A DNA stretch of 64,000 bases from Volvariella volvacea V23 (GCA_000349905.1 KB722736.1:2802754-2866753); one strand, 5' to 3'. Counted from the stretch's first letter, positions 36,570-50,756 are shown. The notes: generated from the sequence alone by a model not told the origin. Translations and numbers: made by a program.

Positions 36570-38998
36570 ATGAGTGGCACCCATCCATCCCAAGACAACT
36601 CTCCTCCCTTGACGAGGCGGGAGTCCTTGATCCTTGCCCAGGCCGTCTGGGAGGTTGGTGCTGATGCATGGGCCGCCGTTGCCCAGGTTCTTGCAAAGCA
36701 CCCCCTTGTATCGAGACCCCCTACCTTCTTTACTCCACAAGTTGGGACCATCCTGTTTGTGCTCTTGCATTTAGCTCATTCCCCTCATTCTCCTTGGTTG
36801 TTCAGAAATGTCAATCCATGTACTTACAATTAATGAATCAAGCAAATCTTGAGTGGTGCGCGGCCTCCTACAGTGTACTGTGCAGATTCTTACCCACCAG
36901 AAAGTGTCGAACGCAACAAAGCCGTTCATGGTGTGATTAGCCATCCTCTCTATGGCCTGTTTCTTTTCTTATGCTCCCTTCCAGCCCCCTTGAATCTCAA
37001 ACTCGCTCAAAAGCACTTTCAAGAGAGGCTTCAAGAACTAAGCGAGGAAATCACTGCAGAGGAATCAAAGTTTCAGTAAAGTTCTTCGTCGTTAATCATA
37101 ATCTACCCCTGATATCACATTACGCAGAGCGCTTTTTTCAGAGATTCAAGAGATACAGTCTGGTAGATGGGATGAAAGGATCCAACCAGCACCAGAGAGC
37201 CAGCCAAGTCCACCCTCAGTCGAACAGGCGCAATTGCAGTTAGAGACACAAGAGCGTGTGCAAACAGAGCGACAAGAGCCGAACCAGGTTTCTGTTGGAT
37301 TACACAATGATCTTGCACCTGCCGCTACGCCTTCACTAGAGGAGCTAACACCGACACAAACCGAGGGGCAAAAGACTGTATGTTACAAACCATCCACTCA
37401 GTCTTTGTCTTGGTCTCACGTGTGTCATCCAGAATTTGCCCACCAATGAGGAAGTCTTTGACGGATCTGATCTAAGTGGTGTTACCGATGCGGGCTCTTT
37501 CGTTGATCAATCACCTGTAAGCATTTCCTGGCATTATTTCGATTTACTTAGCCCTCTCACTCTCCAGGAAAACGAGAATGACGGTTTACTTGAAGGGGTA
37601 TCGAAGCAAGGTGACACAATGCCAGAAGCTGATGAAGGTCCACTCAAAGAGAAAGAAGAAGTGGCGGACACGAGGTCCCGCAGTTCCTCACCTACACCCA
37701 TGGGTGTCGACCGAGCACAAACTGAAGTGCATCTCTCTAATACTGCCCAAGAGCCACAAGACGCCCCATCCCCCTCTCCAAGCGATATTGACGTCAGTGC
37801 AACACCCAAAGTAATTCAAGACATGCTCTTGGTTGAAAGTGAGCGTGAGCACTATTATTGATGCTGAATACTGAGAGACGCTCAGCAATACGGGTACAAT
37901 CGAAGGAAGGCACCCCTTTGATAGAATCTGCCAACCCAGCCTCGATCAAGGAGGAGGGTCACGAAGCAATAATCCAGGAGACTGAAGAAATTGTAGAGAG
38001 GCCGCAATCGAGAGAACTTGATGTCGTTAAGGAGAAGGAAGTAGGCGAAGACGACGACGAGGTCTCCAACGAAGAGCCTCCCCGGGTGACTCGTCGTAAG
38101 GCCCACCGCTTATGCACGTATGAGTTTTTTCTAATAGGTGACAGGTACAACTCGTGCATCAGCGGCAGCATCAAAAAAGAGCAAGGCACGGCGCACGAAG
38201 GAAAGTGCTGCTCATGTGGAAATGTCTCCCGCAGTGGAGGTTACAGCGGTAGTTGAAGAGCCAGAACCATTAATGAAACTGGAAGAAGCTGATCAGATGC
38301 CCTCACCCACTGCACAGCAAGAGAATGCGCGTAAGCGAGAAGGTAACGCTGAATAGCTTCATACACATGCTTATATCTTAGCTGCAAAACAGGCAAACGA
38401 AAAGCGTCATTTATCGATGGTGTTGAGTCTCCACGCGATAGGAAACGTGCCCGTGATGACTCTGAACCAGCGGATGACTTTGAACCTGGTATGTTGCTTT
38501 CGTCTATGTAGAGCATGGTTATGAACCTCCGCTGTTAGGACCGGCAGTTACAGCCCCACGGGGTCGGCGTCGTGATCGAACAGAGGAGCAAATGGCCCTA
38601 AGGCGGTTCCAAAACGTGATCACTATGCTTCATTCTCAAATCTCGCAGCACCGCAACGGCAATATCTTCCACAACCCTATTAAAAACTCCGAGGCTCCAG
38701 ACTACCACGAAATCGTAAAGCGCCCAATGGATTTGAAGACGATAAAGACCCGAGTTAAAGATGGTGTCATAGTAAATTCTCTTGAATATCAACGAGACAT
38801 ATTCCTGATGTTTGCCAATGCCATGATGTACAACCGACCTGGGTCAGGCGTGTATGTTATGGCTGAGGATGTAAGCTCAAAACCCCTTGCAGGTTTTGTC
38901 TTGCTGATTCAAGTTGACAGATGATGCTTGAGAGCGAAGGCTATATCAACAGCTTCCGACAGACAGAGGGACTCGTCCAAAGGGCACAAAGAATGTAA
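36570..38998 (+). CDS. bromodomain protein, BRD8/Bdc1-like (NuA4 subunit candidate)
   Basis: Nuclear chromatin protein of roughly 600 residues. The N-terminal block reads LTRRESLILAQAVWEVGADA, then WAAVAQVLAKHPLVSRPP and, after an intron, CQSMYLQLMNQ. This is the SANT-like pattern seen at the start of BRD8. A coiled coil follows (KHFQERLQELSEEITAEESK), then a long acidic disordered region with basic patches. One C-terminal bromodomain follows: FQNVITMLHSQISQHRNGNI, EAPDYHEIVKRPMDLKTIKT, LMFANAMMYNRPGSGVYVMA. The YHEIVKRPMDL and MMYNRP elements carry the ZA-loop signature and the acetyl-lysine-binding asparagine. The last exon ends GLVQRAQRM and a TAA at 38996-38998. The SANT-plus-single-bromodomain order suggests the NuA4-specific subunit rather than a BET protein. 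Confidence 0.82.
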
Positions 38999-39074
38999 TG
39001 CTTTTACTGAATTAATCTTATGACAAGTGCTACAAATGATTATCCATGAGCTGCATTCATACAATGTATAGCGA

Positions 39075-42000
39075 TCAGAACCACGGATGATACAATTCGC
39101 CCATTTTAGCCAATTGGAGGGGATTAGTGGCACTCGATATGAGGTTTGTCACTGTTATTATTACGGGGGTGGCTGGTGGTGTATTGAGATTTTGTAACGC
39201 CTAAGGTGATATATATATATTAGTGGAGGTGGTGATGTGCTGGAAGAAGTCTAATACCTGCTCGCGCTCCACTTTGCAAGCCATGGTCTCTGCTCTCTTC
39301 ACAATACCATCGATATTTCCAGCAACGGCCTGACGGAACTTGATGTCCACAGCCCAAGGTTTACCACGTAAAGACAGCCAAGCAGAGACCTCGTCACGGC
39401 CGAAAAGGCAAAGTTGCCACTCTAGGTCAAACTAGCAGGAGTTAGGAACAAGACACTCAGGTTAATTCTTGGTGACTCACCTCAGGCTCTGTGAGTCCAC
39501 GGCCAATGGCAAGAATACCGGGTGTTAGCAGGCCTTCCATATAAGTTGTGCTCAAGAATGTTTGAATGTTGGGTGTGAGCCGGAATGGAACGACGTCGTT
39601 TGTGGCGAATACAGGTTGTTGGCTTGAAACGGCTATGATACAGAATAAGTTGATGATACCTCCTCCATAAGTCGAGAGAGATTACCTGGGAGCAACTCGG
39701 TCATAGCAATTAAGCCCGTTGTACGTGAAACATGGAATCTGGTTGGTTGTCGGCTGGAAAGACAGAAAACAAATGTCATGAAGCTACATGAGGCCATTTG
39801 CAGCGTGAATTGCTTTCGCATTCTCCATAGCTCTCCTGGACCGTTCATGGTGCGTGTCATATACTAAATGATGGTCGTTAGTACCTGCACACGCATATGC
39901 ACAGTCAGGACACACTTTAGATATAACTGTGTCAGGAACTATCTTGGTAGCAATTTCATCGTATATATCCTTCTTCAGTGTAATATATTCGGTTTTTGTA
40001 AGCTGCACTTATGGGTTAATGGAGTATAAGTGAGAAGCTCGCTGACTGACCTGTTTGGCGGGTAGCGCTTGACGAAATTCCCGCAAAACTTTTTTCACCT
40101 TCTCGCCTGCTTGAAGAATTGGGTCCTCCCTAGATTGGCCGCGTTCTTCGCAGTGACGCTCGTAGATGTCATTCAACGGTATATAGGACGAGTCTGTCTG
40201 GAATAGGCGGGCCGTAGGACTGAAAGAAATGGCGGCAGGGAGATGGAAGTGCAAGTTCCTCTTGCGACTCTCTTTCTTCCGATTCAGCGCTCTGTAAACT
40301 TGATCAGCAATTGCTCCCAATTCAGCAGATAGGTATGCTTACCCGTTGAAGATGCGAAGGACTTGCATAACACGGTCTTCGCGACGATATTGACGATGCG
40401 ATGGCAGCTGAACGGTGAATGCAGTCTTTGTATTGTCGTGACCATGGATGGTGAACCTCTTCCAGCAATTTCCATTGGACCTCACAATCTCAAATTTGGG
40501 GGCGAACTTCTGAAGTCGGACGAAGTTTTGGTTACTGTCCTTGTCCTAGATAGTTGGAATAGTTGTAAGGTATTCGGTTACTTGGAGAGGGGGAGACTAT
40601 ACCTCCGTATACTGCCCGGGAACCTCAATCTCATCAATCTTGCTGTACTGAAATTCAGTCAAATAATGGCTCAACGCAGCAAGAGGCTGCAAATGTGGAC
40701 GAGCATCGAGCAGAGCTTCATACTTGTCACGCCACTGCTGCAAGCGTGCGATATACTCATTATGTGTCGGCTTGCTTGTAAGAAAATCTTCTTCATACTC
40801 CTTCTAGAAAGGGGTTAGCCCAGATCAGTGCTTTGGGGCAGTATTCCCAACCTTTACTGAACTAGGCATACTTTGCCCGATGCGAAGTAGAGTTTGAATG
40901 GTATGTGGATTGATTAACCCATCATCGTCTTGACTGTTCATCCGAAGAACATAATTCTAAAGGGACATTCGGTATCAATCGTATGGCAAACGTTGTGGAA
41001 ATTACCTGGATGGCATCCTGCAACAATAAGCACACTTGTCGATAAAGATCTTCTTCTGGGGACATCTTGAATTTGTGGTGGATTTGATCAACCATAGTTT
41101 CAAGGCTAAGAACCAAAAGTGGGAAAGTTGTTTTGAGCGCTTGTAGAACCTCTTCAAGGTACTCCCAGGGTTGCCTAGGATGATTTGCTGCGTTGGATTC
41201 ATTATTATTACTCGCATTGCCAGGCATTGGCACAGCAGTAGGCGGGGGCGCCTTCTCAGCCTGCCCTTGGATTTGGACATTCAGGTTGTGAGTGGTGTTT
41301 TGGTCAGATACTGATTCTTCTTTTATTGATTGCTCTGGGGGATTCATGCGTCTGGTTGGGTCCGGTTGTCCCATACTGGCCGCCCGGGCAGCAGCAGCCT
41401 TCTTCATCATCTGCATTTCTTCACGAGTTGTCCGTAAATGGTAGAACAGAGCCTAACAGCTCGAAGCTTAGTATTAGATATAATAACAATTGAACCAGAC
41501 CCTACCTGGGGATAATGTCTTGCCAAATTTAGTAGGACATAACGTGCTTGCTTGAATTCCCGGTGAGAAATCGAGACACATAACTGAGGCACTAATGTGA
41601 TCCAGAACCAGAAAGCGGCATCTCCTTTATACGTGTCAAAGGCCCGTGAAATCGTTAAGACATTGTCATCTACGCTCAGAAGCCATAAGACTCTCGCCAG
41701 TAGGGGTCTACTCTTGCCACTCTTGTATTGTCCGGCTGCTTGCAGATAACAACTGACTGCGTTTGCAGCATGTGAGAGGTCGTTGGGCGCTTCTTTAAAC
41801 ATACGGTCATTGAACCTTCCCCATTCCGCCCAGGCTTTTGCTTGATTCATGTCAAGTTGAACAGCTTGACCGAAGGCCAAATTTGCTTCATCATGACGAT
41901 TGAAGCGGGCATGAAACATTCCCTTCAGGGTGAAGAATTCCGCTTTCTGTGACGCAGAGAAGAACATGAGATTGGTGTTATTGATGACCTCTAGACCCGC

Positions 42001-45000
42001 CTGCAAGTCGTTTGGTTTTTGATAATGACAACGAGCCTGTTCACGGAGCTTGAGGAATGCCTCAGAAATCTCGATGTTAGGGAGGGTATAGATCTTAGTT
42101 AGATACGTGAAGCAGACGTCCAACAGGTCGTGTTTGCGGGCGACATGAGCAAAACGATTAATGATCCAGGCAGTTTCGTGGTAACCCCGATACCCAAATG
42201 TATTCGAGCTTGCAGTGGCAGAACCATTTTGGTTGGGGCCGCCAATCAACGGGATGTAAGCATTGTTGATCGAATGGAAAACATTTTGTCGCCAAGCAAC
42301 GAGATCACTCCATACACTGATATCGTCATGGGCATTCGGTAGTCGCTCTCGCCACGCTTGCAAAACCATCTTGAGTTCAGAGGACTTCTTCTCTAAGTTC
42401 TGAGCGTTTGTTTGAGACAAAGAGCCAAAGATTTGCACGGCCTCTTGAAGTTCTACAAACTGTTGGAAGTGCTGAAGCAATGGAACGTGAGCCGCTGACA
42501 AGTGCGGGGGTAGACCTATCCACTTCCGTAGTGACAATTGCATCGCCTCCTCGAGAAAACGCGTGAACTCAACATTCTTGTCCAAGGCACCGGGCGCCTT
42601 CAGGAGCGCTATGAATGCTTCAAAGACTCTGCGGCGAGGGGTGGCAATATCGGGTAACAGGTTGATTTGCTCCTCTAGGCTCTCTCTATTATCTGCCCAC
42701 TCTTTGATTCTCCAAGCGCTTTCCAGCATCAGTGCGTGATTGCCTTCGTTCTTAGCCAAGTCGTATAAAAGATCCCATTGCTGTAATTTTTCTGCGGCGA
42801 GTATCCAGTGATCTTCCCAGAGACAATATTCTGTCTCTGTAAACGCTATTGACCCCGTGCGTGCCTTTTGCTGTGCATTCTCGTAAGCAATTGAAGCCTG
42901 TTCCCACATCCCATTTTGCTCAAAAGCCAGCGCTACATTGGTTTCGTGGTGCAGGGAGCGACGCCGCCATAATCCGTAGAATAAATCTTCCTCGGCAAGT
43001 TCAGCATATACGTCAGCGAGGGAATCATAAACGTAATCCCGAATCGCCGCCTCGTCCTCCTTTGCGAAATCGAGAGAGGCAGCCAAAATCTCCAGTGACA
43101 CATGCCAGGCGGCGAAAGTCTTTGCAAGGTATTTAACTAAGTGCGGCGGTAACAACATTGGGGGAGAGCATCCATGAATCCCTGTCAGCAGTGTCTGGAT
43201 AATGTTTGGTCGAAGGTATGCTTGCTTTGTGTGGTAGTCTTTGCTTAGGAGGTTGATTATATGCTGAGTGAGATCAGCTTGTTCTCTCCGAGACAGGCAC
43301 GCCCAAACAGCCGGAAATAAGGATACCCAAGTGTCATGGGCGGCATGGGGATCAAGATATAGGAGTCGTTGCATTGGCTTCACAATGTTTTGTGTCTTTG
43401 GGCGGTGAACAATGCGCAGGTTGCTGGGGATCGTAAAGCGGCGCTCATAAGAAGAAGGGATATCCACATCTGCAGCTCCTAGGACCAGATGCAACGCGAT
43501 ATAAATCCAGTTAAAATCGCCTAGCGCTTCCCAACTCTGAACACCAAAAATGTAGGTGAGCCGGCCAAATAATGATCTTGGTACGCTGATATCCAACAAG
43601 TCCATAAACTTCTCCCTTAGAACTGGGTCTCGTGAACGGCAGCCAAGTAAGAATGGTTGCTCTAGACGTGTGGTTAGGTCACTTCTTCGCAAAGTTGAGT
43701 CCGTGTAGATCTCATAGATGAGCTCGAGGTAGCTTTGCCATATATGATCCCCGCGAGGCTCTAGTGCAACCATCTTTTGTAACAGGCTTGCCTTTTCCTT
43801 CATTGTTGGATAGGGGTCTTGTTTCCCAAAAGCCCAAGACCGTGCAATGTCTAATAGGTAACGACACAGAGATATGCTTTTTGATTTCTCGACGAGGACG
43901 ACCAACGTGCTTAATAGCCACCGACGCTGTTCCCCAAGGTATGATACGGAAGTCTGACAAACGTCGAGCAAGGTAATCAAGAGTTTAACGCTAGACTCAT
44001 TGGCTGGTTGCGGGCTGGAGGCGATATGTTCCTTGGCGAGTTTGCTGACGACCTTCTGAAGGGATAGCAGGAATGACTCAACACGAGCTGGTGTCACCTG
44101 AGTAACGGATTTGAGCATCATGAGGACTCCACGGCGTGCAGATTCACGGAGTCCTTCATTGATTGCCGAATATACAAAGCCATGGAAATCTGCAACGTCG
44201 CCCGATTGTTCTTCGTCTTCTTTAGGTAAAGGATATAATCGAATGAGTTTATCAAAAATAGGGTGAACGATATCTTGCAGTGTGTGATCATCGGAAGTCA
44301 AACCCTTCTGAATGAGCTTTTGTAGCACGGGAGCATTAGATATGTACCAAGAATCAGGCTTATCAGCAGCGACGACATTCAGAACACGGGCGGAGGTGGT
44401 TGCCTGCGCTAGGGCCATATCATTCGTTAGCTCTGTCTAAAAAAAGATTAGGAAATAACACTCATTGAAGACATCTAAACCGTACCTGTTCCAGAGCGCG
44501 AGAGAAAAAGCGAAGACCAAAAGTTACGTCTGTCCATCCCTTCGGCCCAGTCAACAGGGATAACAAGTGTAGCGCACGGGGTCCCAGAGAATTTCGGGGG
44601 CTCTGCTCTTGTGGAATGGTGGCCAAACGAACCAAGTAGCTGACCATAGTTTCTCGAAAGGCCAGAGGAGTCAACCAAACCGAGGGATCTGGCCCTTTGG
44701 CAAGTTGGAGTGCCTGCTCTTCCCAATCATATATCACTTGAAGAAGGTCTAGAGATAGGGCACGAGTTTCGGGCGTCGAGGATGATGTCATCCCAAGCTT
44801 ATTCAAGGACGTTGTCATGTGGGGAACAAATAATGAGCGCACAGGGAAAAATAATTGCGATTGCTTGATGATGAGGTGGTAAGTTGTGATGGTTTGAGCG
44901 AGCCCCTCCTCCGCTAATAGACGACGCGTTGTCTTCGCCCATTGTGGGTGACCTGGTTCTCCTGGCTCTGATTGAGGTAAGGAAGGTGCTAGGATAGCTA

Positions 45001-48000
45001 ATGCTTCCTGTCGTAGGGATGACCGCCCTTCCGAGTGTGGGGAACGTAAGAGTCCTGTCCAGGCCCTAAGGATGAACTTCTGTGGAGTCGGGAATGCAGC
45101 AAAGAATCGTGCAGCTAATAGGTAAGCAGTTTGCCTGACGATGACGTCCTCGCTCGCTGTGATATAGTGCCACGCACACTTAATCACATCCTTTTTAACA
45201 TCTTCCAACAATTCTGAATAATATTGCACCATAATGGTTGTGAGATGGAGGATCTCTACTTTGAACATGTCGTCTGTTTCGGAGAAGGCATTCGACTCGA
45301 TAATCGGGTGCCACAAAATGCGGTGCAAACGATTGACGAAATCTAAATCCAGTAATTGTTCCTTGGGAGGCGGGCGTGTCGCTTGTATCAATAACGTAGG
45401 AGTGACGATATAATGAATGAAGTTGCTTTTATCTGGCCAAGGTATTTCGGGATTACCGAACCAAGTTAGGAAGCGCATCAGGACATTGCGGCGGAAGAGG
45501 AGATCAGATTGTAGCGCGACATGTCGATGTAAAAACCGAGTGACGAAAACAAGGTCCATAGCTAAATTGCGCGAATAAACTGAGGTAACCTCAAATAGGA
45601 GATCAATGCGTGGCGACTCGCTCAGGGCCTTAATGAAAATCGCGAGCATAATGTGATGCTTCTCTATGCTATCCGGAGTGATGAGACCATCTTGCTCGGG
45701 GCGATGAAACTCCATCTGCCATAATTCCACTACAGCATCAATGACAAAGCTATTCTCCGTGAGATAGCTTGCGGTTAACTCTGATAGATCCTGCAGAATT
45801 TGCAACGCAGCTAAATTTTGATTGTAGTTGCCCTTTAGGTAGCTCGTTAGGAAACGGGTACGGCCAACCAACTCCCGGTGCAGACTAGGCGCCAACTTCG
45901 CTTGGATGATACTCCGAAACGTTCGAAGATGACGGGGGGAGTGCAAGTGCTTGAGAAAGAAGTCAACACCCTCAGAAGGATACCGGTCGAGGTATTTTGC
46001 CAAAGGCTCAGAGAAGGGGCTTTGCGTCGAGAAATGCATGTGTGCTTCCGTTTGGACGACCGCATTGGCTAAGTTATCCAGAAATATGTTGGCAGTAGAA
46101 GGCAATAAATGAAATATATTTGCAAGGCGTACGAGTTTGGTAATGTTTTCGTTGTCCGAAAGGGATAGCCTGGCTGAGGCTTGAAGCATTTGCGGATCAG
46201 CAACAATACGGAAGTGATCTAGAAGTTTGTGTCCAATCTCGACCTTGAAGTAGTTAGTCAACAGCTCTAGAAGTCGTGCCAACCCTTCAAGTCCAGGCAC
46301 CGACAGCCGTTTGGGATCAGCGAGATTCATAAGGATAGGTCGCAAACCAGTTTGTAATAGCTCCTTCGGCAGTCGACTTTGGTGCAATAGCACCATCCTT
46401 AGGCCTTCGTGTGCTACATCCTTGACTTCTTGAGAGGGAGAATAAAGGGACTTGAAATACACGCTTGTCACTCTGAACGAATATATTCAGTAATGGATGT
46501 GGTGAGGGTCAATCAGCGCTTGCCTTTGGCGTGTCTGTGGCTGACGCGAGAAGAAGTCCGTTAGGGGCATAGATGCTGTGAGCAATTTGATACAAGCTAC
46601 GCGCAATTTGACAATTTCGAAAGAGCTCTGCCGTGTTATAACGCGACCCATCAACGCAGCATCGTCGGCGTCGGCCAGGGCCAACGTCTCGTGTAGCAGC
46701 CGTAGGAGCTCGTCATTCAAATCTACCAGGGGCGGATCCAAGCTAACACAGTAGCGTATTGCCTCCATCATCCCTATTTGCTTTGTTGGCGGCAATGCAC
46801 GAAGGGGCTTTGAATATATCCCGATAAGCATCCTATCGCGGTGTATCATGAAAAGATCGGTAGCAGGACGGCCAGTCAGCGAAACAAGGAGGCTTAGGCA
46901 AGTTTGTGCTGCCTGTCGTACAATGGGATTTGCGCTTTGGACCTCTGGAAAGAATATGCCCACCAATTGGATGAGCTTCTGTTTCGCCGTGATGGCACTT
47001 GGTGCTTGATAGTCTATAGGGGGATTGCTGATCTGTAGAACGCTAGACAGAACGTCCACAACTTCCCCAATGTCTCGGGGCAGATCGTGGGGAAGGTCTT
47101 TCAGGACATGGAGGAGTGTCCTGACGAGGTCCGTTTCCTTGTCCGTAACCCAACGATATGCTAACTCCGGTGTCTCCGTCATAATTCGGATTCCACTACA
47201 ACCTGCACTCTTTCTCACCCAGGAATCGTCGAGGCATAGAGCCATGAACCTCAGAGAGAACTGGTGCAAGATTGGCAGAATGTCTTGAGCGCCAACATTA
47301 GACTGGTGAACCATATTCACAAGATCTCCAATAATCGAAGTCACAAGGGCTTGTGCTTGTTTAGCGTGTTCTGAATTCTCCCGTGCCAGGGCGTGGGGTA
47401 TTGCATCCAGATAACAGGTTATGAGTGCGCCTGGTGTCGGCCGCATACCAGACTCTGACATCTGTGCTCGACGGATTTCTGAATCAAATACTGTCTGCGA
47501 TAGTTTACGGACAAAGGGTTCGGCCTGTGCTTGGAGATCCTGGATGTGAGTGGCGTCAAAAATTCCTTGGAGAGCGACAACAAAAGTTTCCTCCACATTT
47601 CGACCCTTAAAGCCCTCCTGAAAAATACCTGAAGTCAGCACAAACCTACGCTTGACTGAAAACATCATACATCGTGTATCAAAGAAAGAAGAATATTCTC
47701 CAGGAAACTATATGCATGTGCACGATCAGGCCCGGATGTTCGTGTTAGGGTCTTCGCAGCAAGAACTGCTACTGGACCAACTTCGAGTCTTTCAACAGTT
47801 CCACTAAACGAGGTCGGCATCTTCGCTGGGTCAGAATGATGGCGGTAGGTCATATGCGGCTCCTTGGTAAGCAACCGCCGGTTGCGGCCACCGAGCTTCC
47901 CAAGAATGCGAATGGTTGTGTGGGCGGGGTGATGGTTCGCTGGTAAGGGTTTCAAGTGACTGTGCAGAGCCTCCATTAATTCTCGCAGCACCGTGCTCAA

Positions 48001-50580
48001 TGTTGGATCCAAGAAGTCTGGAGTTAAGTTATCGATGCATAATTCCAGAGTACGGAGCCCCTGCGACACCAATTCAGGATTTCCTTTTAACGCTAAGGCT
48101 AGAGGTTGCATGAGGTAGGTGAGATGCGGAAGCAGATGGGTCAATCGTAGTGGAACCGTGAGACATAGCTCGACGATCAGGTCCCGCGTTTGTCCTTCAG
48201 AGGCCATCAGTTGTCGGTTCAAGCTCTCTAACATGTCCGGCAGGAGAGGGAGGACTTCTTTGTAGAGTAATTCAAACCTTCCGCCACCACCTCCAATAGC
48301 ACGAAATAGGGCGCGCAAGAGGTGATAATAATTTGTGGGTTTGTGTGCTTTTGCCGCCAGGGGGAAGCAATCCATTAATAATTTGGCCAAGTGCGATGCT
48401 AGAATGGGTTCGTTCAGTGTCGGATGAGCTCCAACAGCCCCAAATGCCATCTTGAATAGACGAATGGTACCCGCTGCGGAGACATCGTCAAGTTCTCCAA
48501 GTAATGGGAGTCGGTCAACCAGAAAACGAAGAACGATCGCTAAGAGTGTAGGCGATGTGGCTTCGCGAGTGAAGAGGAATTGACAGAGGTTGAGCAGCAT
48601 GATGCGTTTCTGCGCGCTTTCAAAAAAAAAGGCGATTTTATGTGTCCACACTTCTTGGAATACGTGGAGGTTGACATCCAAAAGGGCATGGCCAAGCCAA
48701 TCTATGGCATCGTTTTGTTCGTTGACTCGAGGGTCCGGGTCCAACAACGACATGCACTTGATACAACCCTCAAAAAATCGAAAAGCAAGGCTGCCATCTA
48801 GGATGGGGGCATCGCACTTTTTGAAGGCTGCAAGGCAAACGCGAAAGCCATGAAGCAAGGACTTGAAGACGGTTCGGGATTCTAAAGCGACTCGGTAAGC
48901 ATGCTTAACCGGCAATCTAGATGGAAATGCCATACCAATAATGACGTCGTCTGGTTTGTCCAACGCAAAAGTTGCTCCAGCGACAGGCCGTGCCTTCTCA
49001 ATGAAGGAGGTATCCAAAGGGGTCCCTCCTGCTTTCAAACGTTCGGCGGACGCCAGTACCTCATCTTGGACAACACACAGTGTCTCCAACCTTTCTAGAC
49101 ATGTTTCAAACATGACTTGCAGCAAACGAGCGGCACCCTGCGGGGTCTCCTTTGTCAAGATGGCATCAGTGAGACCCAGCATCATTTTAGCGAACATGGT
49201 GTGCAAATTGTTGCCCCATGATGGTATGTGCATCAATCGCGAGTACACATGTACAATTCTTGTTAACTGCGCAGGTGTTAACTCGGAGCGTATGTGGTGT
49301 ACCAGATCGGCTACAGCGCTGTACACTGCTGCCCTACAGTAACTGTAAATAAGGAATGAATACATAAGGGGAACGACGCACCGCAACATCTCTTTCGTCC
49401 CTATCCCATTTCCTAAAAGCACTGACTCGTCAAACAGTTTATCCAAGTGATTGAGCAATGCCTTGCGATGCGGTGTACCCATTAAATGCCGAAATACTAC
49501 CATCAATTCCTAAGCCAGCCAGGTTGAGCAAAAAGCGACCACATTTAAGCTTTACTTGCCTTGCGCAATGGAATGCCACTGGAGGGGCAATCTTGAAGAA
49601 GACGGAGCGCGCGAAGCACCAGAGTTTCTCCATATGATTCATCCTGCTCGCCAGTGTAACGCATCACATATGCCAAGTAAGAAAGCATCTACATATCGAG
49701 ATGAGTTTAGCATCAGAAAAGCAGAGAATATGCAATGCCTTGATCTGTGCATGTGTGAAGTCGCTGTATGCAGCGGTATTCTTGATGGCTGGTGACATCC
49801 CAGACCAGATTCCGCCCATAGCTTCATAATCCACCCGAGCCTTGTGTTGAGCAGGAGATTCGAGTGCGAGCATTTCAAATGCTGGGCTGATCGTCGCCTG
49901 AATGCTTGAAATAATCATTGGGCGATGTACTTGAGACATAATAACCATCACCATGCTCATTTCGCCCAGGACTTTGAAGCTGCGCATACTCGGGGAAATG
50001 ATATTGGGGTCTATTAGAGGGGAATCTTCTGAGAGGAGAGAAAGGACCACATCTTGCATGTTTCGAAATGCATCCTGTAGTGTAGCCAAGAAATCCGATA
50101 GATTCTCTTCGGTCAAGGAGCGGTAGCCACGAATAATGTCCACCATTGTCTTGCATGCAGTGACGCCATTATCTTCATTGTCCGCCCTAATAATCTGTAG
50201 CATACAGTTGAATATCGAGGGGGCGTGAGGTCGCACGACTTCATTGACCGGCAGCCGGTTGAGTATTTCCAGCAGCACTCGACGAAATTGAAACTCTATA
50301 GTATCTTTCTGGTTGGCCGGTTCTCCTGTTCGCAAGAGGTCAAGGAGCGGGGGAACAAGATAGGGCAATGCCCGGATGGATTCAGTGTCCCGGACAGTAT
50401 CAAGCATTTCGCGTATTTCAGAAGCCACAGCATGCTTGGTGAGCAAGTCTAGAAGAACGGTCAGGGCGAGGCCAGAAGAAGGGATAGATGCACACCATTG
50501 CCTGGATCTGCTATCCTAGCTGCACGTATTTCCAAGTCTGAGGTCGTGGCAATGTAAGTAACAGACTCCATTGCCGCCAT
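39075..50580 (-). CDS. TRA1: Tra1/TRRAP, pseudokinase scaffold of SAGA and NuA4
   Basis: Giant PIKK-family protein, around 3,500 residues, that recruits SAGA and NuA4 acetyltransferases to activators. It starts MAAMESVTYIATTSDLEIRA and continues through HEAT-type helices in unusually large exons (about 44418-41460, 46471-44490, 49506-47690). The FAT domain follows. The kinase-like domain shows RFTIHGHDNTKTAFTVQLPS and RREDRVMQVLRIFN. Where active kinases have the catalytic Asp/Asn and DFG it reads SRQPTRFHVSRTTGLIAMTE, so it is a pseudokinase, as known for the family. The FATC end needs the intron 39201-39257, which leads to ISSATNPLQLAKMGELYHPW-F and a TGA at 39075-39077. Without that splice the model would end wrongly. 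It is tail to tail with the BRD8-like gene and head to head with verprolin. Confidence 0.94.
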
Positions 50581-50641
50581 GGTGAGGGGGTGCTCTAACC
50601 ATGCTCTCCACTGGACACATTTGACCCCGAAAGTAACGCAG

Positions 50642-50647
50642 CACGTG
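50642..50647. promoter_or_regulatory. CACGTG box in the TRA1/verprolin divergent promoter
   Basis: CACGTG lies 62 bp upstream of the TRA1 ATG and about 110 bp upstream of the verprolin ATG, followed a few bases later by TGTGACGG. It is a shared-promoter candidate element. Confidence 0.35.
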
Positions 50648-50756
50648 ATGTGACGGCTGAGTGCCAAAAAGGGGAGGTGGCACACAAGATGGCCCTGTTT
50701 GGTGGATCAACTGCGGTAAACGACTTACTATCTGTACCACCGATTGCGACACCACC

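Noticed and set aside
36840..38520. BRD8-like gene as a BET-type double-bromodomain protein
   Set aside because: Only one bromodomain is present and it is C-terminal, with a SANT-like N-terminus; no ET domain is seen.
39210..39222. (AT)n run as a regulatory or structural repeat
   Set aside because: It is only about a dozen bases and lies inside the last TRA1 intron, where AT-rich sequence is ordinary.
42849..43136. Plus-strand frames inside TRA1 (also 45878-46072, 47025-47288, 48580-48853)
   Set aside because: Scattered antisense openings within the long conserved TRA1 exons, with no start context or domains.
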